9,329 nucleotides of DNA. Source: Ruminococcaceae bacterium UBA7135 (GTDB lineage Bacteria > Bacillota > Clostridia > Oscillospirales > Ruminococcaceae). The notes beneath the pieces were generated by a model. It made no database searches, was not told the origin of the DNA, and was given only the letters and a program-made list of their open reading frames with translations. Position 1 is the first letter of the stretch. Each line of letters begins with the position of its first letter. The position numbers and the translations under genes were made by a program. Shown in pieces: positions 1 through 5,551 of this stretch. Location of the stretch: positions 1-9,329 of the forward strand of contig DKXD01000001.1 of assembly GCA_002492075.1 (NCBI GenBank). The letters run 5' to 3'.

Positions 1-447
1 AAAAACAAAATTAAACAAATGGTTTGTATGATATGTGTTTTTGTGGTATCGTTTATGTTGACGGCTACAGCGTTTGCGGAAAGTGCTTTCGTTATTCAAA
101 ACAACAATTATTTTGGGTATTATGATGCTGTCAACAATTCCAGAGGTTTGGTCACGGTGCGCGAGGAGTTCGTAAAAATGGGGGTATATGAGTATGATGA
201 GGATCTCTATATGTATGGAACAAGTACAGACGGTGCATTGACAAGCGAATATTATGCCTTCACGTTTTCTGAAGCGCACAGTAGTGACAGAAACGGGATA
301 ATAGACACCGCTTCGGGCAAGATAATGAACTTAACGGTCACAGGAAAAACCGAGGTTAAACTGGGCGGATTTTTAAATTTGTTTATAAAAACTATTACAT
401 TGATACCGGATGGACATTCCAATGAACAATATGTTCTTGAAAAATAA
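1..447 (+). CDS. Small secreted protein of unknown function, 5' end cut by window edge
   Basis: The reading frame is open from base 1 and ends with TAA at 445-447. The first in-frame ATG is at 19, but the codons before it (Lys-Asn-Lys-Ile-Lys-Gln) supply the positive N-terminal region of a signal peptide, so the true start probably lies just off the left edge. A hydrophobic stretch (MICVFVVSFMLTATAFA) follows and ends in an Ala-x-Ala type cleavage site, which suggests export by Sec. The mature part is about 120 residues, rich in Tyr, Thr, Asp and Asn, with no motif I recognise and no second membrane segment; it looks like a small beta-rich extracytoplasmic domain. The next gene begins 26 nt after the stop on the same strand, so the two are probably co-transcribed. 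Function unknown. Confidence 0.7.
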   Translation, partial: KNKIKQMVCMICVFVVSFMLTATAFAESAFVIQNNNYFGYYDAVNNSRGLVTVREEFVKMGVYEYDEDLYMYGTSTDGALTSEYYAFTFSEAHSSDRNGIIDTASGKIMNLTVTGKTEVKLGGFLNLFIKTITLIPDGHSNEQYVLEK

Positions 448-473
448 ACAATGAAAGGTAAAGGTGAACATTT

Positions 474-956
474 ATGAAAAAAATCGTAATTCCGATCATT
501 ATAGCGGCAGTTTTGGGAATAGGCGGCGGTGTTACGGCGGTTATGATGAACAGACCAGCCACAGCCGATAAGAACCTTGCGGTTCCCGAGGTAAAGACGG
601 GTAAATATTATCTTAACGGCGATAAGAACAGCGATATATTTTTTGAACTGACCGATGATTATATCGCGCTTAGAATAAACGGCGATCCTGTTGAAAAGGC
701 GAAAAGCTACTTTGCCGACGGCGAAGCCGATGACAGTATAGTTACGAAGGATACGAAAACCACGACCGATGATTACTGCAAAGAAAACCCGTATGTTATC
801 AGCGTTTTCGGCACCTCTTCCACACCCTACCAGATCATGATCCATTGGAACGAGGAGCAGTCCGGTCCTATTTATGGAGGCATAGGTTTCACATATAACG
901 GTACCGATAAGATAAGCTGTCATCCGTTCGGAGATTTCATTCTTGTTAAGGAGTGA
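474..956 (+). CDS. Hypothetical membrane-anchored or exported protein, 160 aa
   Basis: The gene starts at ATG 474 behind a ribosome binding site (AAAGGTGAAC) and ends with TGA at 954-956. The protein opens with Met-Lys-Lys and one hydrophobic segment (about residues 4-25, with a Gly-rich GIGGG turn), followed by a polar region. This is an uncleaved anchor or a signal peptide; there is no lipobox cysteine. The outer part is acidic and Thr/Asp-rich, with a stretch around residues 42-70 (GKYYLNGDKNSD, FFELTDDYIALRING) resembling the small beta-rich exported proteins that are abundant and uncharacterised in gut Clostridia. No catalytic motif was found. It lies 26 nt behind another exported protein and is followed by a strong terminator, so the pair forms the end of a + strand transcript. 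Function unknown. Confidence 0.75.
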   Translation: MKKIVIPIIIAAVLGIGGGVTAVMMNRPATADKNLAVPEVKTGKYYLNGDKNSDIFFELTDDYIALRINGDPVEKAKSYFADGEADDSIVTKDTKTTTDDYCKENPYVISVFGTSSTPYQIMIHWNEEQSGPIYGGIGFTYNGTDKISCHPFGDFILVKE

Positions 957-1002
957 TATCGCGCTGTTCGCATTTTGAAGCATCATATTCGTTTTTTGAC
1001 AA

Positions 1003-1038
1003 GTTTCCCCCGCGTATTGAGCGGGGGAAACGTTTTTT
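1003..1038 (+). terminator. Intrinsic terminator after the two exported-protein genes
   Basis: A perfect 11-bp stem (GTTTCCCCCGC at 1003-1013, GCGGGGGAAAC at 1021-1031) encloses a 7-nt loop and is followed on the + strand by GTTTTTT. It stops + strand transcription 47 nt after the stop codon at 956. The convergent copA gene ends at 1037, so the same hairpin also lies just past the copA stop on the minus strand. There the trailing sequence (TTGTCAAAAAACG) is a poor U-tract, so termination in that direction would be weaker. Confidence 0.9.
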
Positions 1039-1240
1039 ATTCGATCACCTTGTAGTCCTTATCCTCGACTACCTTTTTCAGCACCGCGAAATCGGTCTGC
1101 TCCTTGAGCTTAACTACCGCCGTGCCCTTTTCGTGCGATACCTCCGCGCTCTCCACCGTCGGCAGAGCCTCCAGAGCTTTCTTGACGGTCGCCTCGCAGT
1201 GACCGCACATCATACCCTCGATCTTCATCGTAACTTCCAT
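1037..1240 (-). CDS. copZ: Possible free CopZ copper chaperone from an internal start within copA
   Basis: An in-frame ATG at 1240 would give a 67-aa protein starting MEVTMKIEGMMCGHC and sharing the copA stop. This is one whole HMA fold (beta-alpha-beta-beta-alpha-beta) of normal CopZ length with the CxxC copper site at residues 12-15. It is preceded by AAGGAGG at an 8-nt spacing, as good as any ribosome binding site in the window. CopZ proteins carry Cu(I) to CopA and to CsoR. The reading is that this was, or still is, a separate chaperone cistron that has become joined in frame to copA, so that both fused and free forms may be made. Seen: the motif, spacing and frame. Inferred: that ribosomes actually start here. 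The alternative is that the site is a relic of an ancestral separate copZ. Confidence 0.5.
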   Translation of the reverse strand: MEVTMKIEGMMCGHCEATVKKALEALPTVESAEVSHEKGTAVVKLKEQTDFAVLKKVVEDKDYKVIE

Positions 1241-3550
1241 TGACTTGTCCTCCTTGTGTGATTTTATTGCTTTAACACGCCGTTTGTGGTCGTGCTTTGT
1301 GCTGTAGATTTTTACGAAATTGAGCCTTAACGCGTTCGTGACAACGCAGAAGCTCGACAGGCTCATTGCCGCCGCGCCGAACATCGGGTTCAGCCGCCAG
1401 CCGAAAAGACCTATCCACACACCTGCCGCCAGCGGTATCCCGATAACGTTGTAGATAAACGCCCAGAACAGGTTTTCCTTGATGTTCAGCAAAGTGCGCC
1501 GCGACAGCCGAATGGCAGCGGGAACATCGGTAAGCCGCGATTTCATCAGTACCACGTCCGCCGCGTCCAGCGCGATGTCGCTGCCCGCGCCTATGGCTAT
1601 GCCGATGTCGGCTCTTGTGAGCGCTGGAGCGTCGTTTATGCCGTCGCCGACCATTGCGACTTTGCCGCGCCGCTGAAACTCCCGTACAACGTCCTCTTTG
1701 CCGCCCGGAAGCACTCCGGCGATCACCTCGTCAACTCCCGCCGTTTTCCCGACCGCTTCTGCGGTGCGTTTGTTGTCGCCCGTCAGCATGACCGTGCGAA
1801 GTCCCATTGCTTTAAGCTGCTTTATCGCGTCGGAACTCTCGTCCTTTATCCTGTCCGCCACCGCTATTATGCCGATAGGCTTTTGCTCTTTGCAGAAAAA
1901 CAGCGGCGTTTTGCCCTCATCGGCAAGCTTTTCGGAAAGAGCGGTCAGCTCCTCGGGAATATCGCAGTAGGTCTCGCAAAGCCGCAGATTTCCCGCGATA
2001 TAGCGCTCGTTATCTAATGTCGCGGCAATGCCCGCGCCGCGCAGAACCTCGAATTTTTGCGGCTCGACAGCGGAATATCCGCGCTGTGCGCCATAGCTTA
2101 CGATCGCCTTTGCGAGCGGGTGTTCGCTGCGTATCTCAATGGAATACGCAGCTTTAAGGAACTCATCTTCCGAAATACCGTTTGGAATAATATCCGTAAC
2201 GACAGGCGCTCCGCTTGTGATAGTTCCCGTTTTATCGAGCAAAACAATATCCGCTTTGCCCGCTTCTTCAAGAGCGGCGGCGGTTTTGAACAAAATGCCG
2301 TTCTTCGCTCCCACGCCGTTGCCCACCATTATCGCCACGGGAGTTGCAAGCCCCAGCGCGCACGGACAGGAGATAACAAGCACGGATATTCCGCGTTCCA
2401 GCGCGTAACCCGCGCCGTAGGGCGGTCCTTGAACGCTCGCTATCAGCAGCCATACGACGATAGTCACAAGCGCGATTGCGATAACCACAGGCACGAACAC
2501 TCCCGAAACCTTATCGGCAATCTTGGCGATCGGCGCTTTTGTAGCCGCCGCGTCGCTCACCATTTTGATTATCTGTGAAAGCGAGGTGTCCTCGCCGACG
2601 CGTGTCGCTTTGCAGCGAATATACCCGGAAACGTTGATGGTCGCCGCGCTGACTTCGTCGCCGATTATCTTGTCCGCGGGAATGCTCTCGCCAGTGAGAG
2701 CGCTCTCGTTGACTGCCGTTTCACCTTCGATTATTTCGCCGTCCACGGGTATGCTTTCCCCGACCTTGACCGCGAAAACATCGCCTATCTTGACTTGCTC
2801 CACAGGAACAATTACTTCTTCGCCGTTTCGTATTAAAGTCGCGGTTTTGGGAGCCAGCTTTATAAGGCTCTTCAAAGCGGACGTGGTTTTCCCCTTTGAG
2901 CGCGCTTCAAGCAGCTTCCCGAGCGTTATCAGCGTGAGTATCATACCCGCGCTCTCAAAATACAGCTCGTGCATATACTGCATTACGGTGTCGTGGTCGT
3001 TTGCACCCTGCGCTTCGATCATCACGAACATCGCGTACACCGAATACCCGAAAGCTGCCGCCGCGCCGAGAGCCACAAGTGTATCCATATTTGGCGCGCG
3101 GTGGATAATTCCTTTAAATCCGCTTACAAAGAACTTTTGGTTTATTACCATAATTATTGCGGTGAGCAAAAGCTGCGCCAAAGCCATAGCTACATGGTTT
3201 TCCAAGAACGGCGGCAAAGCCCAACCCCACATCATCGCGCCCATGGAGATGTACATCAGCGCCGCCAGAAATCCCAAGCTCCAGAACAGCCGCATTTTCA
3301 TTTTCGGAGTTTCGGTGTCCTTCAGTTCGTTTTCGGCGCTCTTCGATTTTTTAGCGCCCTTTAAAGCCGCGCCGTAGCCCGCGTCGGTTACGGCTTTTAT
3401 TATCGCGGAGGGTTCGCCGCCCTCTACCGCCATAGAATTTGTAAGCAGACTGACAGAGCAGCTCGCCACGCCCTCAATGGCGTTCACCGCCTTTTCCACA
3501 CGCGCCGAACAAGCCGCGCAGCTCATTCCCGTAACATCGTATTGTTGCAA
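1037..3550 (-). CDS. copA: Cu(I)-exporting P1B-type ATPase CopA with a C-terminal CopZ-like domain
   Basis: This 837-aa membrane pump uses ATP to export Cu(I) from the cytoplasm. Domains in order: N-terminal heavy-metal-associated (HMA) domain with GMSCAAC (Cys11, Cys14); paired membrane helices from about residue 86; actuator domain with TGES (286-289); the transport motif Cys-Pro-Cys (395-397); phosphorylation site DKTGT (Asp439); the His-Pro dipeptide (477-478); hinge GDGINDAP (635-642); and a last helix pair bearing Tyr-Asn (700-701) and MSLSS (729-733), the Cu(I)-subgroup signature. After a basic linker (about 745-770) there is a second HMA domain with MCGHC (Cys782, Cys785), nearly identical in length to free CopZ. 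The start is TTG at 3550; AAGGTG lies 5 nt before it and overlaps the csoR stop, so translation is probably coupled to csoR. No ATG offers a better start. Expression should be induced by copper through CsoR. An internal start may also release the C-terminal domain separately. Confidence 0.96.
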   Translation of the reverse strand: MQQYDVTGMSCAACSARVEKAVNAIEGVASCSVSLLTNSMAVEGGEPSAIIKAVTDAGYGAALKGAKKSKSAENELKDTETPKMKMRLFWSLGFLAALMYISMGAMMWGWALPPFLENHVAMALAQLLLTAIIMVINQKFFVSGFKGIIHRAPNMDTLVALGAAAAFGYSVYAMFVMIEAQGANDHDTVMQYMHELYFESAGMILTLITLGKLLEARSKGKTTSALKSLIKLAPKTATLIRNGEEVIVPVEQVKIGDVFAVKVGESIPVDGEIIEGETAVNESALTGESIPADKIIGDEVSAATINVSGYIRCKATRVGEDTSLSQIIKMVSDAAATKAPIAKIADKVSGVFVPVVIAIALVTIVVWLLIASVQGPPYGAGYALERGISVLVISCPCALGLATPVAIMVGNGVGAKNGILFKTAAALEEAGKADIVLLDKTGTITSGAPVVTDIIPNGISEDEFLKAAYSIEIRSEHPLAKAIVSYGAQRGYSAVEPQKFEVLRGAGIAATLDNERYIAGNLRLCETYCDIPEELTALSEKLADEGKTPLFFCKEQKPIGIIAVADRIKDESSDAIKQLKAMGLRTVMLTGDNKRTAEAVGKTAGVDEVIAGVLPGGKEDVVREFQRRGKVAMVGDGINDAPALTRADIGIAIGAGSDIALDAADVVLMKSRLTDVPAAIRLSRRTLLNIKENLFWAFIYNVIGIPLAAGVWIGLFGWRLNPMFGAAAMSLSSFCVVTNALRLNFVKIYSTKHDHKRRVKAIKSHKEDKSMEVTMKIEGMMCGHCEATVKKALEALPTVESAEVSHEKGTAVVKLKEQTDFAVLKKVVEDKDYKVIE
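1249..1255 (-). promoter_or_regulatory. Internal Shine-Dalgarno site inside copA, before the CopZ-like domain
   Basis: The minus strand reads AAGGAGG here, then 8 nt (ACAAGTCA), then ATG at 1240. It falls in the linker codons of copA that encode His-Lys-Glu-Asp-Lys-Ser. The match to the 16S anti-Shine-Dalgarno sequence is nearly full and the spacing is optimal, which is unlikely to arise by chance exactly at a domain boundary. Confidence 0.7.
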
Positions 3551-3559
3551 TATATCACC

Positions 3560-3862
3560 TTATTTCATCAGCTTTTGCAGAGTTTTTACAAGTTCGTCTA
3601 TAACCTCGTCGTTGCTGTTCTTTATATTATCCGCAACACAGGTGCGAATATGCTCGCCCAGCAATTCTTTATTAAACGAGTTCAAAGCGGCGTTCACTGC
3701 GGCGACTTGGATCAGAATATCCGTGCAGTACGCGCTGTTTTCCACCATTTTCTTTATCCCGTTTATCTGCCCCGAAATTCGGTTCAGACGGTTTATCAGC
3801 TTCTTGTATTCCGCTTCGGAACGCTCTTTTTTCTTTTGACAGTGCTGACACGGTTCATTCAT
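3560..3862 (-). CDS. csoR: Copper-sensing repressor CsoR (CsoR/RcnR, DUF156 family)
   Basis: This 100-aa all-helical repressor binds DNA without copper and lets go when Cu(I) binds. The copper ligands fit the family Cys-His-Cys fingerprint: Cys46 (AYCTDIL), His71 and Cys75 (GEHIRTC). The family stretch RLNRISGQINGIKKMVE spans about residues 25-41. The frame is open further upstream, but ATG 3862 is chosen because AAGGAG (3877-3872) lies 9 nt before it; the alternative ATG at 3871 touches that site directly. An additional CxxC (Cys5, Cys8) sits at the N-terminus, outside the known sensor site. The stop TAA (3562-3560) overlaps the ribosome binding site of copA, leaving only 9 nt between the genes. 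A CsoR-type operator in its own promoter indicates autoregulation together with copA. Confidence 0.94.
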   Translation of the reverse strand: MNEPCQHCQKKKERSEAEYKKLINRLNRISGQINGIKKMVENSAYCTDILIQVAAVNAALNSFNKELLGEHIRTCVADNIKNSNDEVIDELVKTLQKLMK

Positions 3863-3884
3863 CTGTATCATCTCCTTGATTAAT

Positions 3885-3913
3885 ATTATATACCCTGCGG
3901 GGGCATTTGTCAA
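3885..3913 (-). promoter_or_regulatory. Sigma-A promoter of the csoR-copA operon
   Basis: On the minus strand, TTGACA (3913-3908) is followed by a 17-nt spacer and TATAAT (3890-3885), a perfect consensus in both boxes and spacing. It lies 22 nt upstream of the csoR start codon, leaving a short leader that carries the AAGGAG site. A promoter this strong needs a repressor, which fits the operator embedded in its spacer. Confidence 0.92.
3890..3906 (-). promoter_or_regulatory. CsoR operator within the csoR promoter
   Basis: The + strand reads ATACCCTGCGGGGGCAT, a pseudo-palindrome of A/T ends around C and G tracts. It closely resembles the operator known from the Bacillus subtilis copZA promoter (TACCCTACGGGGGTAT). 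It fills the space between the -35 and -10 boxes and touches the -10 box, so bound CsoR would block RNA polymerase. The site itself is seen; binding by this CsoR is inferred from the family. Confidence 0.88.
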
Positions 3914-3922
3914 GTGCTTTTT

Positions 3923-3954
3923 TAACAAAATTTCCCCGCCTTTGGCGGGGAAAT
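3923..3954 (-). terminator. Intrinsic terminator between the LRR lipoprotein gene and csoR
   Basis: An 11-bp perfect inverted repeat (ATTTCCCCGCC and GGCGGGGAAAT, 3930-3954) with a 3-nt loop is followed on the minus strand by TTTGTTA. It ends transcription coming from the lipoprotein gene, whose stop is at 4022, and insulates the copper promoter that begins 17 nt further on. Confidence 0.8.
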
Positions 3955-4021
3955 CGGACTGTATTAAAAACTTGTATTTTCCCCTTTAGAGGGGGGTACA
4001 GCGTAAAAACAAGGTGTGATT

Positions 4022-4405
4022 TTACCGTTGATCATTGATTGCGTTGTAACATTGATCAAGATCGGGCTTTTTATACGTCTTTCCCTTATATGTCATAGCT
4101 TCAAGGGAATCACACGCAAAGAACGCGTTTACGTCACATTCCTTGACCGTGTCGGGGATAACCACGGACTTCAGCGAATCGCAATTGTTGAAAGCCACAT
4201 ATCCTATCACCTCAAGCCCGTCAAAAAGATTTACGGTTTCCAATGCGCTGCAGAATTGGCAAACTCCTTTTGGTATCTCTTTAAGGCTCTTTGAAAACGT
4301 TATGCTTTTGAGAGCGGAATTGCCCTGAAAGAGCTCTTTGTTCAATTCGGTTATGGTATCGGGCATTATAACGCTTGTGACGACCTTTTCTTCAGCGCTC
4401 CTCAA
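4022..4405 (-). CDS. C-terminal LRR_5 (BspA-type) repeat fragment of the same lipoprotein
   Basis: This part holds about four BspA-type repeats of the form SALKSITF-SKSLKEIP and SLKSVVIPDTVKE, ending in a short tail (KPDLDQCYNAINDQR). The nominal 127-aa frame begins with TTG 4405, but that codon has no ribosome binding site in front of it, and the frame stays open upstream to about 4468. It is therefore best read as the continuation of the upstream lipoprotein fragment and not as an independent gene. It has no signal peptide of its own, so it could not reach the surface unless joined to the front part. Confidence 0.6.
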   Translation of the reverse strand: MRSAEEKVVTSVIMPDTITELNKELFQGNSALKSITFSKSLKEIPKGVCQFCSALETVNLFDGLEVIGYVAFNNCDSLKSVVIPDTVKECDVNAFFACDSLEAMTYKGKTYKKPDLDQCYNAINDQR

Positions 4406-4424
4406 AAAGGAAAAGTTTATTTTC

Positions 4425-4688
4425 TTATCCCTCGATTTGCGATGGGATAACGATCTCCGAATCCTTGCCTAAGTACTTTGTTATGGTGATACCATCGTTC
4501 TCAACCTTATATTCGTATTCAGCCGCGTTTGCATTAGGCTTGCTTGATATGGCAGTGGTGCTGCTTTTAGCGGGAGTTGAAGCCGTCGTACCGCCTGTCG
4601 AATTGGTATTTGTTCTGCTGCCGCAGGCTGTGTTCAAAATAGTCGCCGCGAGAATCAGTACGGCGAAAAATGTTTTCTTTGATCTCAT
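4425..4688 (-). CDS. N-terminal fragment of the LRR lipoprotein (signal peptide and linker)
   Basis: The 87-aa product begins Met-Arg-Ser-Lys-Lys and has a hydrophobic core at about residues 7-18, then LNTACGS. Cys22 is the likely lipidation site, although the box is imperfect (Asn at -3, Leu at -4). A Thr/Ser/Asn-rich linker (about 23-55) precedes YKVENDGITITKYLG, a typical entry into BspA-like repeats. The ribosome binding site before ATG 4688 is weak (GAAAAG), and no other start is available in frame. A good promoter lies upstream. If translated alone it would give a short lipid-anchored stub without a repeat domain. Confidence 0.65.
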   Translation of the reverse strand: MRSKKTFFAVLILAATILNTACGSRTNTNSTGGTTASTPAKSSTTAISSKPNANAAEYEYKVENDGITITKYLGKDSEIVIPSQIEG

Positions 4689-4847
4689 TCGATTTTCTTT
4701 TCGCTGTTTGCTTTAAAATTGGGGAATATCCCTTAGTTTATTATACAATATGCGTTAAATCAAAGTCAATAGGAAAACTTTCACAATTATAGCTCGGAAA
4801 TCTACAGAGCATATGTTATTTTGCACAGACTTGCCGTTTTTGATATC
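4689..4847. other. Spacer between tcdA and the lipoprotein gene
   Basis: This 159-nt AT-rich spacer holds the lipoprotein promoter (4740-4769). A second TATAAT (4791-4786, minus strand) has no convincing -35 box. I see no clear intrinsic terminator for tcdA here, so some read-through into the lipoprotein gene is possible. Confidence 0.5.
4740..4769 (-). promoter_or_regulatory. Sigma-A promoter of the LRR lipoprotein gene
   Basis: On the minus strand, TTGACT (4769-4764) is followed by an 18-nt spacer and TATAAT (4745-4740). It is 52 nt upstream of ATG 4688. A well-conserved promoter in front of a frameshifted gene suggests that the break is recent or is a sequence error. Confidence 0.75.
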
Positions 4848-5540
4848 CTAACATCCTGTTATATCGCGGATCACCTCGCCCGCAATAATAAGCCCTGCCA
4901 CGGACGGTACGAATGCGCACGACGCGGGAACGACGCGCTCCCCCTCCTTTGTGGGAGCATGTGGAGGTTCTGTGGAGAACACCACCTTTAGGCGTTCTAT
5001 GCCGCGGTTTTTAAGCTCTCGGCGCATTACGCGAGCAAGCGGACACACGCTCGTTTTATAAATATCGTCGACTTGAAATTTTGTCGGGTCGAGCTTGTTG
5101 CCCGCGCCCATGGAGCTTATCAGCGGCGTTTGACTTTCCTTGCACTTTACGGCGAGCAGCACCTTTGCGCGAACGTCGTCGACAGCGTCAACAACATAAT
5201 CATATTTCGCGAAATCGAACTCTCCGACCATCTCCTCCGATAACCGAAATTGAAAACAGTGGAGCTTCAAATTCGGATTTATGTCAAGAAAACGCTCTGC
5301 GGCAGCTTTGGTTTTCGGCATACCCACAGTGCTGTGCAGCGCTATTATCTGACGGTTGATATTTGAGAGCGCGACCTTGTCCCCGTCAATTATGTCAAGT
5401 GTGCCGACTCCGCTGCGCACCAAAGCCTCGGCGGCGTGACCGCCCACTCCGCCTATGCCAAACACCGCAACTCGGCTTTTGTTCAGCTTTTCAAGAGCCG
5501 CCGCGCCTAGCAGCCGTTCGGTTCTGCAAAACTCTTCCAT
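4848..5540 (-). CDS. tcdA: tRNA threonylcarbamoyladenosine dehydratase (TcdA/CsdL, ThiF/MoeB-like E1 fold)
   Basis: TcdA adenylates and dehydrates the t6A base at position 37 of ANN-decoding tRNAs to form cyclic t6A. The 230-aa protein has the ThiF-type Rossmann nucleotide-binding loop GIGGVGG (28-34), the acidic DGDKV (52-56), the NINRQ stretch ending with Arg63, DAVDD (118-122), the TcdA-typical SSMGAGNKLDPTKF (142-155), and a C-terminal PASCAFVPSVAGL segment (206-217). The start ATG 5540 is chosen for its GGAG site 5 nt upstream; an in-frame TTG at 5579 would add 13 residues, but GGAGG almost touches it. The stop is TAG at 4848-4850. It lies 11 nt downstream of the DUF4272 gene and is probably co-transcribed with it. 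Other members of the E1-like family (ThiF, MoeB) are less likely, since the ThiF/MoeB zinc-binding cysteine pairs are not evident. Confidence 0.88.
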   Translation of the reverse strand: MEEFCRTERLLGAAALEKLNKSRVAVFGIGGVGGHAAEALVRSGVGTLDIIDGDKVALSNINRQIIALHSTVGMPKTKAAAERFLDINPNLKLHCFQFRLSEEMVGEFDFAKYDYVVDAVDDVRAKVLLAVKCKESQTPLISSMGAGNKLDPTKFQVDDIYKTSVCPLARVMRRELKNRGIERLKVVFSTEPPHAPTKEGERVVPASCAFVPSVAGLIIAGEVIRDITGC

Positions 5541-5551
5541 TTCCACTCCGT

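Larger units (their letters stand above)
4022..4688 (-). pseudogene. BspA-like leucine-rich-repeat lipoprotein gene, split by a one-base frameshift
   Basis: Two consecutive minus-strand frames encode complementary parts of one protein. The front part (4688-4425) has a lipoprotein signal peptide, a Thr/Ser linker and the opening of an LRR_5 (BspA-type) domain, stopping at GGA-TAA in the middle of a repeat (VIPSQIEG). The back part continues the repeats in the +1 frame. Reading AAG-AAA-ATA straight after GGA, skipping the T at 4427, gives IEG-KKINFSF and then the regular repeat pattern. Removing any one base in the GAGGGAT stretch (4427-4433) would restore a protein of about 221 residues. Slippage of a Gly-tRNA from GGA to GAT pairs badly, so programmed frameshifting is unlikely. 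A real indel mutation or a sequencing error in the GGG run are the simplest explanations. Intact relatives are surface-exposed proteins thought to bind host or environmental molecules. Confidence 0.75.

Noticed and set aside
2523..3377. Long + strand open frame (284 codons) opposite copA
   Set aside because: It mirrors copA codon structure, has no ribosome binding site or family motif, and the opposite strand carries an unmistakable P-type ATPase.
3863..3928. N-terminal extension of CsoR by 22 residues
   Set aside because: It would run through the -10 box and the operator; the AAGGAG site places the start at 3862.
4424..4433. Programmed +1 frameshift in the LRR lipoprotein gene
   Set aside because: There is no prfB-like slippery CUU codon; re-pairing of the Gly-tRNA from GGA to GAT would be poor, so an indel or sequence error is simpler.
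4786..4791. Second TATAAT upstream of the lipoprotein gene
   Set aside because: No acceptable -35 box at 16-18 nt; the TTGACT/TATAAT pair at 4740-4769 is clearly better.
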